In this document: positions 8,129 through 16,546 of the stretch, piece by piece
Layout: every line of letters starts with the position of its first letter
Position numbering within the stretch: the first letter of the stretch is position 1
Position numbers and translations under genes: made by a program
Notes under the pieces: model-generated
Seen by the model: the letters and a program-made list of their open reading frames with translations, nothing else
Databases searched by the model: none
What the model was told of the DNA's origin: nothing
Assembly: GCA_002451085.1 (NCBI GenBank)
Contig: DKBE01000100.1
Coordinates: 1 to 28,025 of the forward strand
DNA: 28,025 nucleotides
DNA from: Proteobacteria bacterium UBA6908
GTDB lineage: Bacteria > Pseudomonadota > Gammaproteobacteria > Acidiferrobacterales > UBA6901
Direction: 5' to 3'

Positions 8129-9073
8129 ATGACGCCAGACGATCATTCCCAGTCCACCGAGGTTCGATCGGCCATCCCGCAGATGCGTCGGGGAATGGGA
8201 GTGCACCAGTTCCTCGAAAAGTCGACCCCGGCAGTGATTCTGGTGACGAGTCTGCTGCTCATGGCATTTGTGTCGGTGGTTGATCTTCTCACCGGAGCGG
8301 AAATTTCCTTCGCGTTATTCTATCTTGTGCCGATCGGTGTCGCGGCCTGGTTCGGTAGGCGCTGGATGGGTTTTGCGGTAGCGGTGCTTTCGGGAATCGC
8401 CTGGGTGACCAACGAAATCATCGATCAGACGCATGGCCAGATAATCTATTTCTATTGGAATGCCAGCGCCCGTGTCGCGCTGTATCTGGTCGTTGCTTAC
8501 CTGCTGTCGAGCCTTTGCCGACAGCTACGTGAGGCCTCGATTCAGGCGCGCACCGATCCGCTCACCGGGCTGTACAACCGCCGTCATCTTTATGAGCGCG
8601 TACAGTATGAGTTGCAGCGCGCCCACCGCTATGGGCAGCCTTTGACGTTTATCAGCATCGATATCGATGATTTCAAGGCGATCAACGATAAATTCGGTCA
8701 CGCCATAGGCGATGCGGTGCTATGCGGGGTTGGCCAGGTACTGCAAGGCAACACCCGCGAGACCGATGTACCGGCAAGGATCGGTGGTGATGAGTTTGCC
8801 GTGCTGCTCATCGAAACTGGTGAGGACGACGGGCGTGAGGCGGCTGAGAAATTGCAGCGTGCACTACGGGCCCGCATGGCCGAATTGGGCCACGCGGTAA
8901 CATGCAGTATCGGCAGCGTTACGTTCCAGGTTCCCCCGCAGGATGTCGACCAGCTATTCCGCATTGTGGACCTGCAGCTCTACGCGGCCAAGCGCACGGG
9001 TAAAGACCGGATTGTCCGGATGGTGGCCGGTCCGGATGAGTTATCCGCAGGTTCAGACGGCCCGCGGGGCTAG
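8129..9073 (+). CDS. Membrane-anchored GGDEF diguanylate cyclase
   Basis: A 314-residue protein. The N-terminal half (about 33-130) contains three or four hydrophobic segments, with FALFYLVPIGVAAWFG in the second, and acts as a membrane sensor or anchor. A short linker leads to the GGDEF domain from about 140: TDPLTGLYNRRHL, IDIDDFKAINDKFGHAIGD, then an intact active site GGDEF at 219-223. An RxxD allosteric inhibition site (RETD, 210-213) lies exactly five residues upstream. It should therefore make cyclic di-GMP from GTP and be product-inhibited. The ATG at 8129 is chosen; an in-frame GTG at 8087 would add 14 residues, and neither has a good Shine-Dalgarno sequence. Its TAG stop overlaps the stop of the convergent DUF481 gene. 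Confidence 0.92.
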   Translation: MTPDDHSQSTEVRSAIPQMRRGMGVHQFLEKSTPAVILVTSLLLMAFVSVVDLLTGAEISFALFYLVPIGVAAWFGRRWMGFAVAVLSGIAWVTNEIIDQTHGQIIYFYWNASARVALYLVVAYLLSSLCRQLREASIQARTDPLTGLYNRRHLYERVQYELQRAHRYGQPLTFISIDIDDFKAINDKFGHAIGDAVLCGVGQVLQGNTRETDVPARIGGDEFAVLLIETGEDDGREAAEKLQRALRARMAELGHAVTCSIGSVTFQVPPQDVDQLFRIVDLQLYAAKRTGKDRIVRMVAGPDELSAGSDGPRG

Positions 9074-9861
9074 AAAGACCAGCTTAGCCCGGTACGGTAA
9101 GTCACGTCCGTTTCGCGAACGTTTGCCGGCGGCTGGCTGTCGTGGACAACTTCAGCATTGAGGCGCAGCGCCAGGGTGTCAGTCAGATCGACGTGCAGGG
9201 CAAATGTGTCGAGCAGCCGGTAATCCCCGATGTCGTTCAATGACGGCTGGTAATACAGGCTATTCACCAGCCGAACACCAGCACCAATTCGGTATTTCGC
9301 CACCAGGTAGAGATTGGAACGCCACTGACGATCGTTTTCCTCAATCGTTCCCATGGTGGAGGCCGTATAGGTTTCGCGAACATACATGGCACCAATTCCA
9401 AGAAATGCCGCACGGGTTTCGGAGGCATCCAGCAGATTCAGGCGTACGCCGCCGCCGAGCAGGCCGCGGAACTGCAACCGGGCCAGCTCGTTGCTTTCAC
9501 CCTGAGCGAATGCCTCCCAGGCCAGCACCGGTGTCTGTTGGGTGATGTGACGCAGATGAAGGAAGGAGCGATCCGTATTCCGGGTATCGAATGCCTCACC
9601 ATAGGCATAGTGGGCAACGAGAAAATTGGTGTGGACCGCCTGGCGCCATTCAAGCCTTGTCCCGGCGGCGATATCCGTTTTGTCGGTATTGCCAGAGGCA
9701 CCGCTGAGAGACAACTCGAGCTCACCGTCGAATCCTTCCTTTGGCTCGCCCAGGTGCAGGCTTTCCATGCTCACAATGGAGTGCACGGGCAGCGATGCCA
9801 GCACGCCAATCAGAGTGCAGACGAAGCGAAACGCGGGCAGTGAATACGGCCTGAAAGACAT
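9070..9861 (-). CDS. DUF481 family outer-membrane beta-barrel protein
   Basis: A 263-residue protein with an N-terminal signal peptide (about 1-28, FVCTLIGVLASLPVHS) and a DUF481-type barrel. Alternating hydrophobic strands follow the opening FDGELELSLSGASGNTDKTDIAAGTRLEWRQ, then LGGGVRLNLLDA, RWRSNLYLVAKYRIG and YRTGLSWSF. The final residue is Phe, as expected for recognition by the BAM machinery. DUF481 proteins (YdiY-like) are predicted outer-membrane proteins with no assigned substrate. Translation would start at 9861, within a perfect inverted repeat that also contains a -10-like TACAAT, and no Shine-Dalgarno sequence is seen. The gene lies 57 bp downstream of the FHA–cyclase gene on the same strand and converges on the GGDEF gene, sharing a CTAG in which both stops lie. 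Confidence 0.85.
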   Translation of the reverse strand: MSFRPYSLPAFRFVCTLIGVLASLPVHSIVSMESLHLGEPKEGFDGELELSLSGASGNTDKTDIAAGTRLEWRQAVHTNFLVAHYAYGEAFDTRNTDRSFLHLRHITQQTPVLAWEAFAQGESNELARLQFRGLLGGGVRLNLLDASETRAAFLGIGAMYVRETYTASTMGTIEENDRQWRSNLYLVAKYRIGAGVRLVNSLYYQPSLNDIGDYRLLDTFALHVDLTDTLALRLNAEVVHDSQPPANVRETDVTYRTGLSWSF

Positions 9862-9881
9862 GGCATTATTGTAATGCCATG
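9859..9881 (-). promoter_or_regulatory. Perfect inverted repeat over the DUF481 start and -10 region
   Basis: Arms CATGGCATTA (9859-9868) and TAATGCCATG (9872-9881) are exact reverse complements around a 3-nt centre. On the minus strand the centre forms TACAAT (9873-9868), a 5/6 match to a -10 box. The distal arm ends in the DUF481 ATG (9861-9859). It could be a repressor operator overlapping the promoter, or a hairpin hiding the start codon in read-through mRNA from the cyclase gene. Confidence 0.5.
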
Positions 9882-9918
9882 TGCAGGCTCATTGAACCTG
9901 GCCCTCCATGGCACCAGC

Positions 9919-10860
9919 TCAGGCAGTGCGAATTGTCTGCAGCAGTGTATCGGCGTGATTAAAACTAAGGCCCCAGACTTCCAGCGGCATGGTTTTTCCA
10001 GCCACACTGATGATTTGCTCGTGTCCCTGCCACTGATCCGCGGGCAGGTGCAGGAAGGCATCGCGGTTAAGCAGGATGTCACAGTCCAGATGCTTGGTGT
10101 GCTCCTGCAGACGAAACGTGAGATTTACCGCGTCGCCGATAGCCGTTCGGCCCTGGTCAGTCCCCAGTGCCGCGTTACCGACATTGATCCCGACACCAAT
10201 ATGCAACGGTTGCGGCAGATCCAGGTATTGCTCACACAGACGTAGCGTGATGCGATTCAGCTCGCAAGCCGCATCGAGCGCATGCAGCAATGCGGTAACC
10301 GGGTCACGATTCGCTTCCCAACGCGCGTACACACAATCACCAAGAAACTTGTCGATCACGCCATCACGCGCAGTGATGCACAGTGTGGCCTCGCGGAACC
10401 ACTGATTCATCATTTCGGTCAGTTGACGCACCGGGAGCGATTCACTCAGACGGGTAAAGCCGCGAATGTCGGCCACCAGAATGGCGATGCGTAGCAGCTC
10501 GACATTCTGTTTGACGATCAGGGTCGTTCGCCGGGTTCCCGTACCTGCTGCCTCGAGGTGGTTCACAGCATTCGGAAGGTGAAACTGAAGATTGGTCGAA
10601 CCAATGGAGATCTGGTCGCCGTCGTTGAGGCGAGTGGGAAGGGTGATGCGCACGGCGTTGACGTAACTGCCGTTCGAGCTGCGCTCGTCGGCGAGGTAGT
10701 AGCTGCCATCGTGGGTTCGATACAGCATGGCATGAACTCGTGACGCACGCGGATCGGATAACACCACATTACAACCCGCATCGCGACCGAGGGTCATCGC
10801 CTCCTTGCAGTCAATCTTCCGTTCCTGCCCAAGGTGGGTAAAGGTCAGAAAAGCCTGCAT
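9919..10860 (-). CDS. FHA domain–class III adenylate cyclase fusion
   Basis: A 313-residue cytosolic protein. Residues about 3-95 form a forkhead-associated phosphothreonine-binding domain (MTLGRD, then RASRVH and SSNGSYVN with the conserved Arg, Ser, His and Asn). Residues about 120-300 form a class III nucleotide cyclase. All expected catalytic positions are visible: metal-binding Asp131 (ADIRGFT) and Asp175 (KFLGD), purine-selecting Lys171 and Thr239 (RTAIGD), and transition-state Asn246 and Arg250 (VNLTFRL). The Lys/Thr pair predicts ATP rather than GTP as substrate. The FHA domain suggests regulation by a Ser/Thr kinase, which is not in the window. The start at 10860 is chosen because GAGGA lies about 9 nt upstream; the open frame extends to 11064 but that part overlaps truA and lacks homology. 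Confidence 0.9.
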   Translation of the reverse strand: MQAFLTFTHLGQERKIDCKEAMTLGRDAGCNVVLSDPRASRVHAMLYRTHDGSYYLADERSSNGSYVNAVRITLPTRLNDGDQISIGSTNLQFHLPNAVNHLEAAGTGTRRTTLIVKQNVELLRIAILVADIRGFTRLSESLPVRQLTEMMNQWFREATLCITARDGVIDKFLGDCVYARWEANRDPVTALLHALDAACELNRITLRLCEQYLDLPQPLHIGVGINVGNAALGTDQGRTAIGDAVNLTFRLQEHTKHLDCDILLNRDAFLHLPADQWQGHEQIISVAGKTMPLEVWGLSFNHADTLLQTIRTA

Positions 10861-10945
10861 GTTACGCCATTCCTCACGGTGCACAGTTGCCGGCGGGTCA
10901 ACATCTAGCATAGCTGTCCCCGACACAGAAGGAAGGCGCACGGTG

Positions 10946-10951
10946 TAGAAT
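10946..10951 (+). promoter_or_regulatory. Possible -10 element of truA
   Basis: TAGAAT preceded by TG lies seven nt upstream of the ATG at 10959. The -35 region is poor. A start point about seven nt downstream would fall at the ATG, again suggesting a leaderless transcript. The hexamer overlaps the alternative ATG at 10950. Confidence 0.35.
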
Positions 10952-10958
10952 GGCAGCC

Positions 10959-11759
10959 ATGCGAATTGCAGCCATCGTGGAGTACGACGGAGCCGGTTTC
11001 TGCGGCTGGCAGTGGCAGGATGACGTCCCGTCTGTACAACAGGTCGTTGAACAGGCGTTATCAAAGGTCGCCAATGAGCCGGTCCGTGTCACCGTGGCCG
11101 GTCGGACGGATGCCGGTGTGCATGCATTGGCTCAGGTCATCCATTTTGATACCAGCGTCCAGCGCAGTGACCATGCCTGGGTCCGGGGCACGAACAGCTA
11201 CCTGCCGGACTCCGTGGCCCTGTTGTGGGCCGGTATGGTGTCCGACGAATTCAGCGCTCGATTTTCAGCCACTGGTCGCGAATACCGCTATGTAATCCTG
11301 AACCGACCGGTGCGCCCGGCATTGTTGACAGGGTGTGTCACCCATGAATATCGGTTGCTGGATATCGAGCGCATGCAAGTGGCTGCGCGGCATCTGCTGG
11401 GTACCCATGATTTTTCCTCGTTTCGTGCCATGCAGTGCCAGGCGAAAAGTCCGATACGGGAGTTGCGCGCGCTGGACGTGGTGCGCGACGGAGAGCGGGT
11501 GGTGATTCGGGCCTACGCCAATGCCTTCCTTCATCATATGGTCCGCAACCTCGCTGGCGTCCTGATGGATATTGGTGCCGGCGAGCGTGAGCCGGATTGG
11601 GCGCGCGAAGTGCTGGAAGCCCGTGACCGCACCATTGGCGGCATAACCGCGCCGCCGGATGGCTTGTATCTGACGTCGATTGAATATCCCGCAGGGTTTG
11701 GCATACCGGCGATGCACGGCGCATTGCCGTTGCCACTGGCCTATACGCAAGGAGAGTGA
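10959..11759 (+). CDS. truA: tRNA pseudouridine(38-40) synthase
   Basis: A 266-residue protein with the TruA hallmarks: the opening RIAAIVEYDGAGFCGWQWQ, the catalytic aspartate in AGRTDAGVHA (Asp51), REYRYVILNRP, the AARHLLGTHDFSSFRA block and NAFLHHMVRNLAGVL near the C-terminus. It isomerises uridines 38-40 in the anticodon stem-loop of many tRNAs. An ATG at 10950 would add three residues; 10959 is preferred from the family's usual start and the position of the upstream TAGAAT. The first codon of the Rieske fusion follows its TGA after one base, so the two are probably co-translated. The truA–trpF neighbourhood is typical of beta- and gammaproteobacteria. Confidence 0.95.
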   Translation: MRIAAIVEYDGAGFCGWQWQDDVPSVQQVVEQALSKVANEPVRVTVAGRTDAGVHALAQVIHFDTSVQRSDHAWVRGTNSYLPDSVALLWAGMVSDEFSARFSATGREYRYVILNRPVRPALLTGCVTHEYRLLDIERMQVAARHLLGTHDFSSFRAMQCQAKSPIRELRALDVVRDGERVVIRAYANAFLHHMVRNLAGVLMDIGAGEREPDWAREVLEARDRTIGGITAPPDGLYLTSIEYPAGFGIPAMHGALPLPLAYTQGE

Positions 11760-11760
11760 C

Positions 11761-12861
11761 ATGGAGAATGACTGGCACCTGCTCGGTCCGATAGAGAACT
11801 TTCAGCGCGCTGCGGTGACCGAGGTGAAGGCCAAGCATGTGACGCTGGCCATTACCTGGCAGAACGGTAAATTCGGTGCTATCTCCGGCGTGTGCAATCA
11901 CGTGGGCGGGCCGCTCGGACAGGGACATCTGGACGGTGAGTATGTGGTTTGCCCCTGGCACCACTGGAAATTCCACTGCCGCACCGGGCTGGGCGAGCCG
12001 GGTTACGAAGAGGATGCGGTCCCGAGTCATGCCGTGAAGGTGGAGGCGGGGAACCTGTACGTCCAGGTGGAGCCGCTGACTTTGCGCAGCAAGAAACCGC
12101 ATGCGCCTCACCCATTGTCTCGACCGATCCAGCGCGAACCAGGTCCGGTTCGTGTGGTCGGGATTTCGACGACAGTCATGGATCGTGATCATCCGCGGTA
12201 CTCAACCTCCGAAGCACTGCTGGAGGTGGCGCTGGACCATGCTCAGTCGGCGCTTGGCTGTGAAGCGCGGCTACTGCGGCTCAATGATCTCCAGATCCGA
12301 AATTGCGAAGGCTACTACTCGAAGAGTGCCCGGGCCTGCACCTGGCCGTGTTCGATCACGCAGATGGATAAGCAGGACCAGATGGAACAGGTCTACGAGG
12401 CGCTGGTGCACTGGGCGGACGTGGTGCTGCTGGCCACACCGATTCGCTGGGGCGCGTCGAGCTCGCTCTATTACCGCATGGCCGAGCGGCTGAATTGCGT
12501 ACAGAACCAGGTGACGATCCGGGATACGGTACTGATCCGCAACAAGGTCGCCGGATTCATTATCACCGGCGGTCAGGACAATGTGCAGGATGTCGCCGGT
12601 CATTTGCTCGGTTTCTTTTCCGAGCTCGGGTTTACCTTCCCGCAATTTCCCTACATAGCGCATTCGCGCGGCTGGTCAGCCGAGGACATGGAGCGAAATG
12701 TCCTGCACGTGCAGCACAGCGAGGAATTGCGCCGCGGCGCGCGCGAACTGGTGCGACGCCAGGTTGAATTCGCACAAGTGCTGCTGGGGCAGCGCGCCGC
12801 CGAAGAACGCACCGAACGCGGCGGACGCAAGGCGCACCGCCTTGATATCGAGCAGGGCTAG
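11761..12861 (+). CDS. Rieske [2Fe-2S]–flavodoxin-fold reductase fusion
   Basis: A 366-residue two-domain protein. Residues about 5-105 are a Rieske ferredoxin domain, with ligands Cys45-x-His47 (CNHVGGPLG) and Cys64-x2-His67 (CPWHHWKFHC). A linker rich in Pro and basic residues (106-128) joins a flavodoxin-like NAD(P)H-dependent FMN reductase domain (about 129-330): VRVVGISTTV, ADVVLLATPIRWGASSSLYYRMAERLNC and VAGFIITGGQDNVQDVAGHL. This domain also has a Cys182-x10-Cys193-x3-Cys197 arrangement that may be structural or bind metal. Intramolecular electron flow between FMN and the [2Fe-2S] cluster is inferred; the substrate is unknown. Translation starts at 11761 with GGAGAG at the end of truA as ribosome site. 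It separates truA from trpF, which are often direct neighbours in related bacteria. Confidence 0.85.
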   Translation: MENDWHLLGPIENFQRAAVTEVKAKHVTLAITWQNGKFGAISGVCNHVGGPLGQGHLDGEYVVCPWHHWKFHCRTGLGEPGYEEDAVPSHAVKVEAGNLYVQVEPLTLRSKKPHAPHPLSRPIQREPGPVRVVGISTTVMDRDHPRYSTSEALLEVALDHAQSALGCEARLLRLNDLQIRNCEGYYSKSARACTWPCSITQMDKQDQMEQVYEALVHWADVVLLATPIRWGASSSLYYRMAERLNCVQNQVTIRDTVLIRNKVAGFIITGGQDNVQDVAGHLLGFFSELGFTFPQFPYIAHSRGWSAEDMERNVLHVQHSEELRRGARELVRRQVEFAQVLLGQRAAEERTERGGRKAHRLDIEQG

Positions 12862-12889
12862 GCATTCGCATCGGGGTCGAGGTCAGCGG

Positions 12890-12920
12890 TTGCCGGGGAT
12901 GCTGTTATATCTGGTAAGCT
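12890..12920 (+). promoter_or_regulatory. Candidate promoter of the trpF–purF run
   Basis: TTGCCG at 12890-12895, a 19-bp spacer, and TAAGCT at 12915-12920 preceded by TGG, an extended -10 arrangement. The predicted start near 12927 leaves about 19 nt before trpF, too short for a Trp leader peptide or attenuator. Confidence 0.45.
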
Positions 12921-12945
12921 GGCGGACCCGTTTCGAGCAGGCGAC

Positions 12946-13560
12946 ATGCGCGTTCGCGTCAAAATTTGCGGTATCACCCGTGTTGAAGATGGCCTGGCGG
13001 CGGCCGAAGCCGGGGCCGATGCCATCGGGATGGTATTTGCCGACAGTCCGCGCCGCGTCACCCCGGAGCAGGCCCGTGCTATTGCCAAGGCGCTCCCGCC
13101 CTTTATTAAGGTGGTTGGTCTGTTCGTCAATGCCCCGGCGGCGCAGGTGCGTGAGGTGCTCGGCCAGGTTCCCCTCGACCTGATACAATTCCACGGCGCC
13201 GAAACTCCCGAGGACTGCCGTCTGTACGGACGCCCTTATATCAAGGCTATCCGCATGGCGGACGGAGTGGATGTCGTCAGCGAGGCCGGTCGTTACCCAG
13301 ATGCCGGTGGAATCCTGCTGGATGCCTATGATCCGCAGGCAGCCGGTGGAACCGGCACCACGTTCAGCTGGACGCGGGTACCGCGCGATCTGGGCAGGCC
13401 GGTGATTCTGGCCGGTGGCCTGACGCCGGAAAACGTGGCGGAGGCCATACGGGTGGCGCGACCGTACGCAGTCGATGTGTCGAGCGGTGTTGAACAAGGC
13501 AAAGGTATTAAGGACGCGGCCAAGATCGCTGCGTTTATCCGGAACGCACAATACGTATGA
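12946..13560 (+). CDS. trpF: Phosphoribosylanthranilate isomerase
   Basis: A 204-residue TIM-barrel enzyme converting N-(5'-phosphoribosyl)anthranilate to CdRP in tryptophan synthesis. The general base Cys8 (VKICGIT) and general acid Asp126 (ILLDAYD) are present at the positions known from Thermotoga TrpF. Phosphate-binding loops are seen in [12 protein letters not shown] and [15 protein letters not shown]. It heads a trpF–trpB–trpA block; trpE, trpG, trpD and trpC are not in the window, as is common in gammaproteobacteria with a split pathway. Confidence 0.96.
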   Translation: MRVRVKICGITRVEDGLAAAEAGADAIGMVFADSPRRVTPEQARAIAKALPPFIKVVGLFVNAPAAQVREVLGQVPLDLIQFHGAETPEDCRLYGRPYIKAIRMADGVDVVSEAGRYPDAGGILLDAYDPQAAGGTGTTFSWTRVPRDLGRPVILAGGLTPENVAEAIRVARPYAVDVSSGVEQGKGIKDAAKIAAFIRNAQYV

Positions 13561-13594
13561 CAAGACGAACGGATCGAAGCGGAGTAGGGCTTCT

Positions 13595-14791
13595 ATGACC
13601 TATATGTATCCAGACGCACGCGGCCATTTTGGCAAGTTCGGCGGCGTGTTCGTGGCCGAAACGCTCATGCAGCCGCTCGCCGAGTTGCGTGCGGCTTACG
13701 AGCATTACCGTAGCGACCCGGCCTTTCAGGAAGAGTTCGCCGAGGATCTGCGGTTGTTTGTCGGCCGCCCATCGCCGCTCTATCCTGCCAAACGCCTGAC
13801 CGAGGCGTTTGGCGGTGCGCGCATCTACCTCAAGCGCGAAGACCTGAACCACACCGGCGCACACAAAATCAACAACACGGTTGGCCAGGCGCTGCTCGCC
13901 CAGCGCATGGGCAAGAAGCGGGTCATCGCCGAAACCGGCGCCGGCCAGCACGGAGTCGCGACGGCCACCGTGGCGGCGCGCCTCGGCATGGAATGCGTGG
14001 TGTACATGGGCGAAGAGGACATGAAGCGTCAGGCGATCAATGTGTATCGCATGAAACTGCTTGGTGCCACGGTCGTGCCTGTGACCTCCGGCTCGAAAAC
14101 ACTCAAGGACGCGCTCAATGAAGCCATGCGCGACTGGGTCACCAACATCGACAATACCTTCTACATCATCGGCACGGTCGCCGGTCCGCATCCGTACCCG
14201 GCGATGGTGCGCGACTTCCAGGCCATCATCGGCGGCGAAGTGCGATACCAGATCATGGAGTTCGAAGGTCGCCTGCCGGATGCGTTGGTCGCCTGTGTCG
14301 GCGGGGGTTCCAATGCCATGGGTCTGTTCTACCGCTTCCTCGACGATCCGCAGGTGGCACTGTACGGCGTTGAGGCCGGCGGTGAGGGTCTGGCCACCGG
14401 CAAGCACGCCGCGCCGCTCACGGCCGGTCGGGTCGGAGTGCTGCACGGCAATCGCACCTATCTGATGGAAACCGACGATGGCCAGATCATCGAAACCCAC
14501 TCGGTTTCGGCGGGTCTCGATTATCCCGGGGTCGGACCGGAGCACGCCTGGCTCAAGGACAGCGGTCGCGCCAACTATGTCGCGGTCACGGACGATGAGG
14601 CGCTTGAGGCGTTTCATGTGCTCACCCGCATCGAAGGCATCATGCCGGCGCTGGAATCGAGCCATGCCATCGCTTATGCCAAGAAGTTGGCACCGCAACT
14701 GGGCCGGGACAAGGTGATTGTGATCAATCTCTCCGGCCGCGGCGATAAAGATGTGCATACCATCGCCACACGCGAAGGAATCCAATTCTGA
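13595..14791 (+). CDS. trpB: Tryptophan synthase beta chain
   Basis: A 398-residue PLP enzyme that condenses indole with L-serine. The PLP lysine is Lys91 in [27 protein letters not shown], the phosphate-binding [10 protein letters not shown] and the C-terminal LSGRGDKDV follow. The length matches the E. coli protein. The start at 13595 is chosen for GGAG at 13581-13584 and the family-like [17 protein letters not shown]; the frame stays open back to 13475, but that part overlaps trpF. Its TGA overlaps the trpA ATG by one base, fitting the coupled synthesis of the alpha2-beta2 complex. Confidence 0.98.
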   Translation: MTYMYPDARGHFGKFGGVFVAETLMQPLAELRAAYEHYRSDPAFQEEFAEDLRLFVGRPSPLYPAKRLTEAFGGARIYLKREDLNHTGAHKINNTVGQALLAQRMGKKRVIAETGAGQHGVATATVAARLGMECVVYMGEEDMKRQAINVYRMKLLGATVVPVTSGSKTLKDALNEAMRDWVTNIDNTFYIIGTVAGPHPYPAMVRDFQAIIGGEVRYQIMEFEGRLPDALVACVGGGSNAMGLFYRFLDDPQVALYGVEAGGEGLATGKHAAPLTAGRVGVLHGNRTYLMETDDGQIIETHSVSAGLDYPGVGPEHAWLKDSGRANYVAVTDDEALEAFHVLTRIEGIMPALESSHAIAYAKKLAPQLGRDKVIVINLSGRGDKDVHTIATREGIQF

Positions 14792-15621
14792 TGTCACGCC
14801 TCGAGCTACGGTTTTCCCAACTGATGAAGCAGGGTCGTCGTGCCCTGATTCCCTATATTACGGCCGGCGATCCCGAACCACGCATCACGGTGCCGCTGAT
14901 GCACGCGCTGGTTGAGGGGGGTGCGGACATACTCGAACTCGGGGTACCGTTCTCCGATCCGATGGCCGATGGCCCGGTGATCCAGCAGGCCAGCGAACGT
15001 GCGCTCAGGCACCACGTGACCTTGCACCAGGTCCTGGACATGGTGAGCGAGTTTCGCCGGAACAACAGTGATACGCCGGTGGTGCTGATGGGTTACCTCA
15101 ACCCGATCGAGGCGATGGGTTATGAAGCCTTTGCCAAAGCTGCCGCCGCGGCCGGTGTCGACGGTGCGCTCACGGTCGACTTGCCACCAGAAGAGGCTGA
15201 TGAATTCGTGACGGCGCTGCGTAGCCGGCAGCTGGATCCGATCTTCCTGCTGGCACCGACCAGTGATGCCGAGCGTATCCGCCGCATTCTCGCGGTCGCC
15301 AGTGGCTTCATTTATTATGTATCGCTGCGCGGTGTGACCGGTGCCGGCCATCTTGATCTGGGCGAGGTGCAGCGCAAGGTGGCGGCCATCCGCAAGCAGA
15401 CCCGGCTGCCGGTCGGGGTCGGGTTCGGCATCGGCAGTCCGCAGGCGGCCGCCGATGTGGCCGAATTTGCCGATGCTGTTGTGGTGGGGAGTGCGCTGGT
15501 ACGACGAATCGCCGACCTGGCGGCCGTCCCCGAAAATATCCCGGCCGAGGCCCGGTCGTTCATGGCAGCGCTGCGCGCCGCCATGGATGTGGTGCCGGTG
15601 GCCAAGGTCTCCGGAGGCTGA
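14791..15621 (+). CDS. trpA: Tryptophan synthase alpha chain
   Basis: A 276-residue TIM barrel that cleaves indole-3-glycerol phosphate and channels indole to TrpB. Catalytic Glu49 ([10 protein letters not shown]) and Asp60 (MADGPVIQ) fall at the same numbers as in Salmonella TrpA. The phosphate-site motifs [12 protein letters not shown] and [10 protein letters not shown] are present. It overlaps trpB by one base and is followed by accD after two bases. Confidence 0.98.
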   Translation: MSRLELRFSQLMKQGRRALIPYITAGDPEPRITVPLMHALVEGGADILELGVPFSDPMADGPVIQQASERALRHHVTLHQVLDMVSEFRRNNSDTPVVLMGYLNPIEAMGYEAFAKAAAAAGVDGALTVDLPPEEADEFVTALRSRQLDPIFLLAPTSDAERIRRILAVASGFIYYVSLRGVTGAGHLDLGEVQRKVAAIRKQTRLPVGVGFGIGSPQAAADVAEFADAVVVGSALVRRIADLAAVPENIPAEARSFMAALRAAMDVVPVAKVSGG

Positions 15622-15623
15622 CG

Positions 15624-16502
15624 ATGAGCTGGTTCGAAAAACTGCTTCCCCCCAAGATCAAGAGTGCCACGCCCGGTGAAAAGAAGGCCGTGCCGGAAGG
15701 TCTGTGGCGCAAGTGTCCGGGTTGCGGTGCCGTGCTGTATTCCGCGGAAATCGAGAGCAACAGCGATGTGTGTCCGAAGTGTGCGCATCACATGCGCATC
15801 GGCGCCCGCCGGCGTCTCGATCTGTTTCTCGATAAAGAGCCGCGCAGCGAAATCGGTGCCGGACTGCAACCGGTTGACGCCCTCAAATTCAAGGACAGCA
15901 AGAAGTACAAGGATCGCCTCACCGAGGCCCAGAAAAGCACCGGTGAAAAAGATGCCCTCGTCGTGATGCAGGGCGCCGTCGAAGAGGTACCCGTGGTCGC
16001 GGCGGCCTTCGAATTCGGATTCATGGGCGGATCCATGGGTTCGGTCGTCGGTGAACGCTTTGTGCGGGGCGTGAGCGTGTGTCTCGAACAGAACCTGCCG
16101 ATGGTGTGTTTCTCGGCTTCGGGTGGTGCGCGCATGCAGGAAGCGCTCTTGTCGCTCATGCAGATGGCCAAGACCTCGGCGGCGTTGACCCGATTGAGCG
16201 AGCAGGGCCTGCCTTTCATTTCCGTGCTCACCGATCCGACCATGGGTGGCGTGTCGGCCAGTTTCGCCATGCTCGGCGATGTGATCGTGGCGGAACCCAA
16301 GGCGCTGATCGGTTTTGCCGGCCCGCGTGTGATCGAACAGACCGTGCGCGAAACCTTGCCGGAAGGTTTCCAGCGCTCCGAATTCCTGGTCGAGCACGGC
16401 GCTGTCGATATCATCATCGACCGGCGTGAACTGCGCCCCAGGATTGCCTCGCTGCTGTCCATGCTGCTGCGACGGCCCGCGTCATCCTCCACGGCTGCCT
16501 GA
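15624..16502 (+). CDS. accD: Acetyl-CoA carboxylase carboxyltransferase beta subunit
   Basis: A 292-residue subunit that, with AccA (not in the window), transfers CO2 from carboxybiotin to acetyl-CoA in the first committed step of fatty acid synthesis. A four-cysteine zinc ribbon is visible near the N-terminus (Cys31, Cys34, Cys50, Cys53). The crotonase-fold core has [35 protein letters not shown] and [16 protein letters not shown] at 15613-15617, within the end of trpA, is the ribosome site. The trpA–accD–folC order is typical of gammaproteobacteria. Confidence 0.97.
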   Translation: MSWFEKLLPPKIKSATPGEKKAVPEGLWRKCPGCGAVLYSAEIESNSDVCPKCAHHMRIGARRRLDLFLDKEPRSEIGAGLQPVDALKFKDSKKYKDRLTEAQKSTGEKDALVVMQGAVEEVPVVAAAFEFGFMGGSMGSVVGERFVRGVSVCLEQNLPMVCFSASGGARMQEALLSLMQMAKTSAALTRLSEQGLPFISVLTDPTMGGVSASFAMLGDVIVAEPKALIGFAGPRVIEQTVRETLPEGFQRSEFLVEHGAVDIIIDRRELRPRIASLLSMLLRRPASSSTAA

Positions 16503-16546
16503 TTCCGCTGACCGCCACACGGAGCCTTGAGGACTGGCTGACTTGG

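Noticed and set aside
10861..11064. N-terminal extension of the FHA–cyclase frame
   Set aside because: The extra 68 codons are basic, low in similarity and overlap truA on the other strand; a Shine-Dalgarno sequence supports the start at 10860.
12862..12945. Tryptophan attenuator before trpF
   Set aside because: No leader peptide with Trp codons and no terminator hairpin fits in the short gap.
13535..14797. Long open frame of 420 codons on the minus strand opposite trpB
   Set aside because: It is the complement of a GC-rich, strongly conserved gene, has no recognisable domain, and the plus strand is unambiguously trpB. The same holds for the frames opposite purF (19266-20540) and accD (15315-16397).
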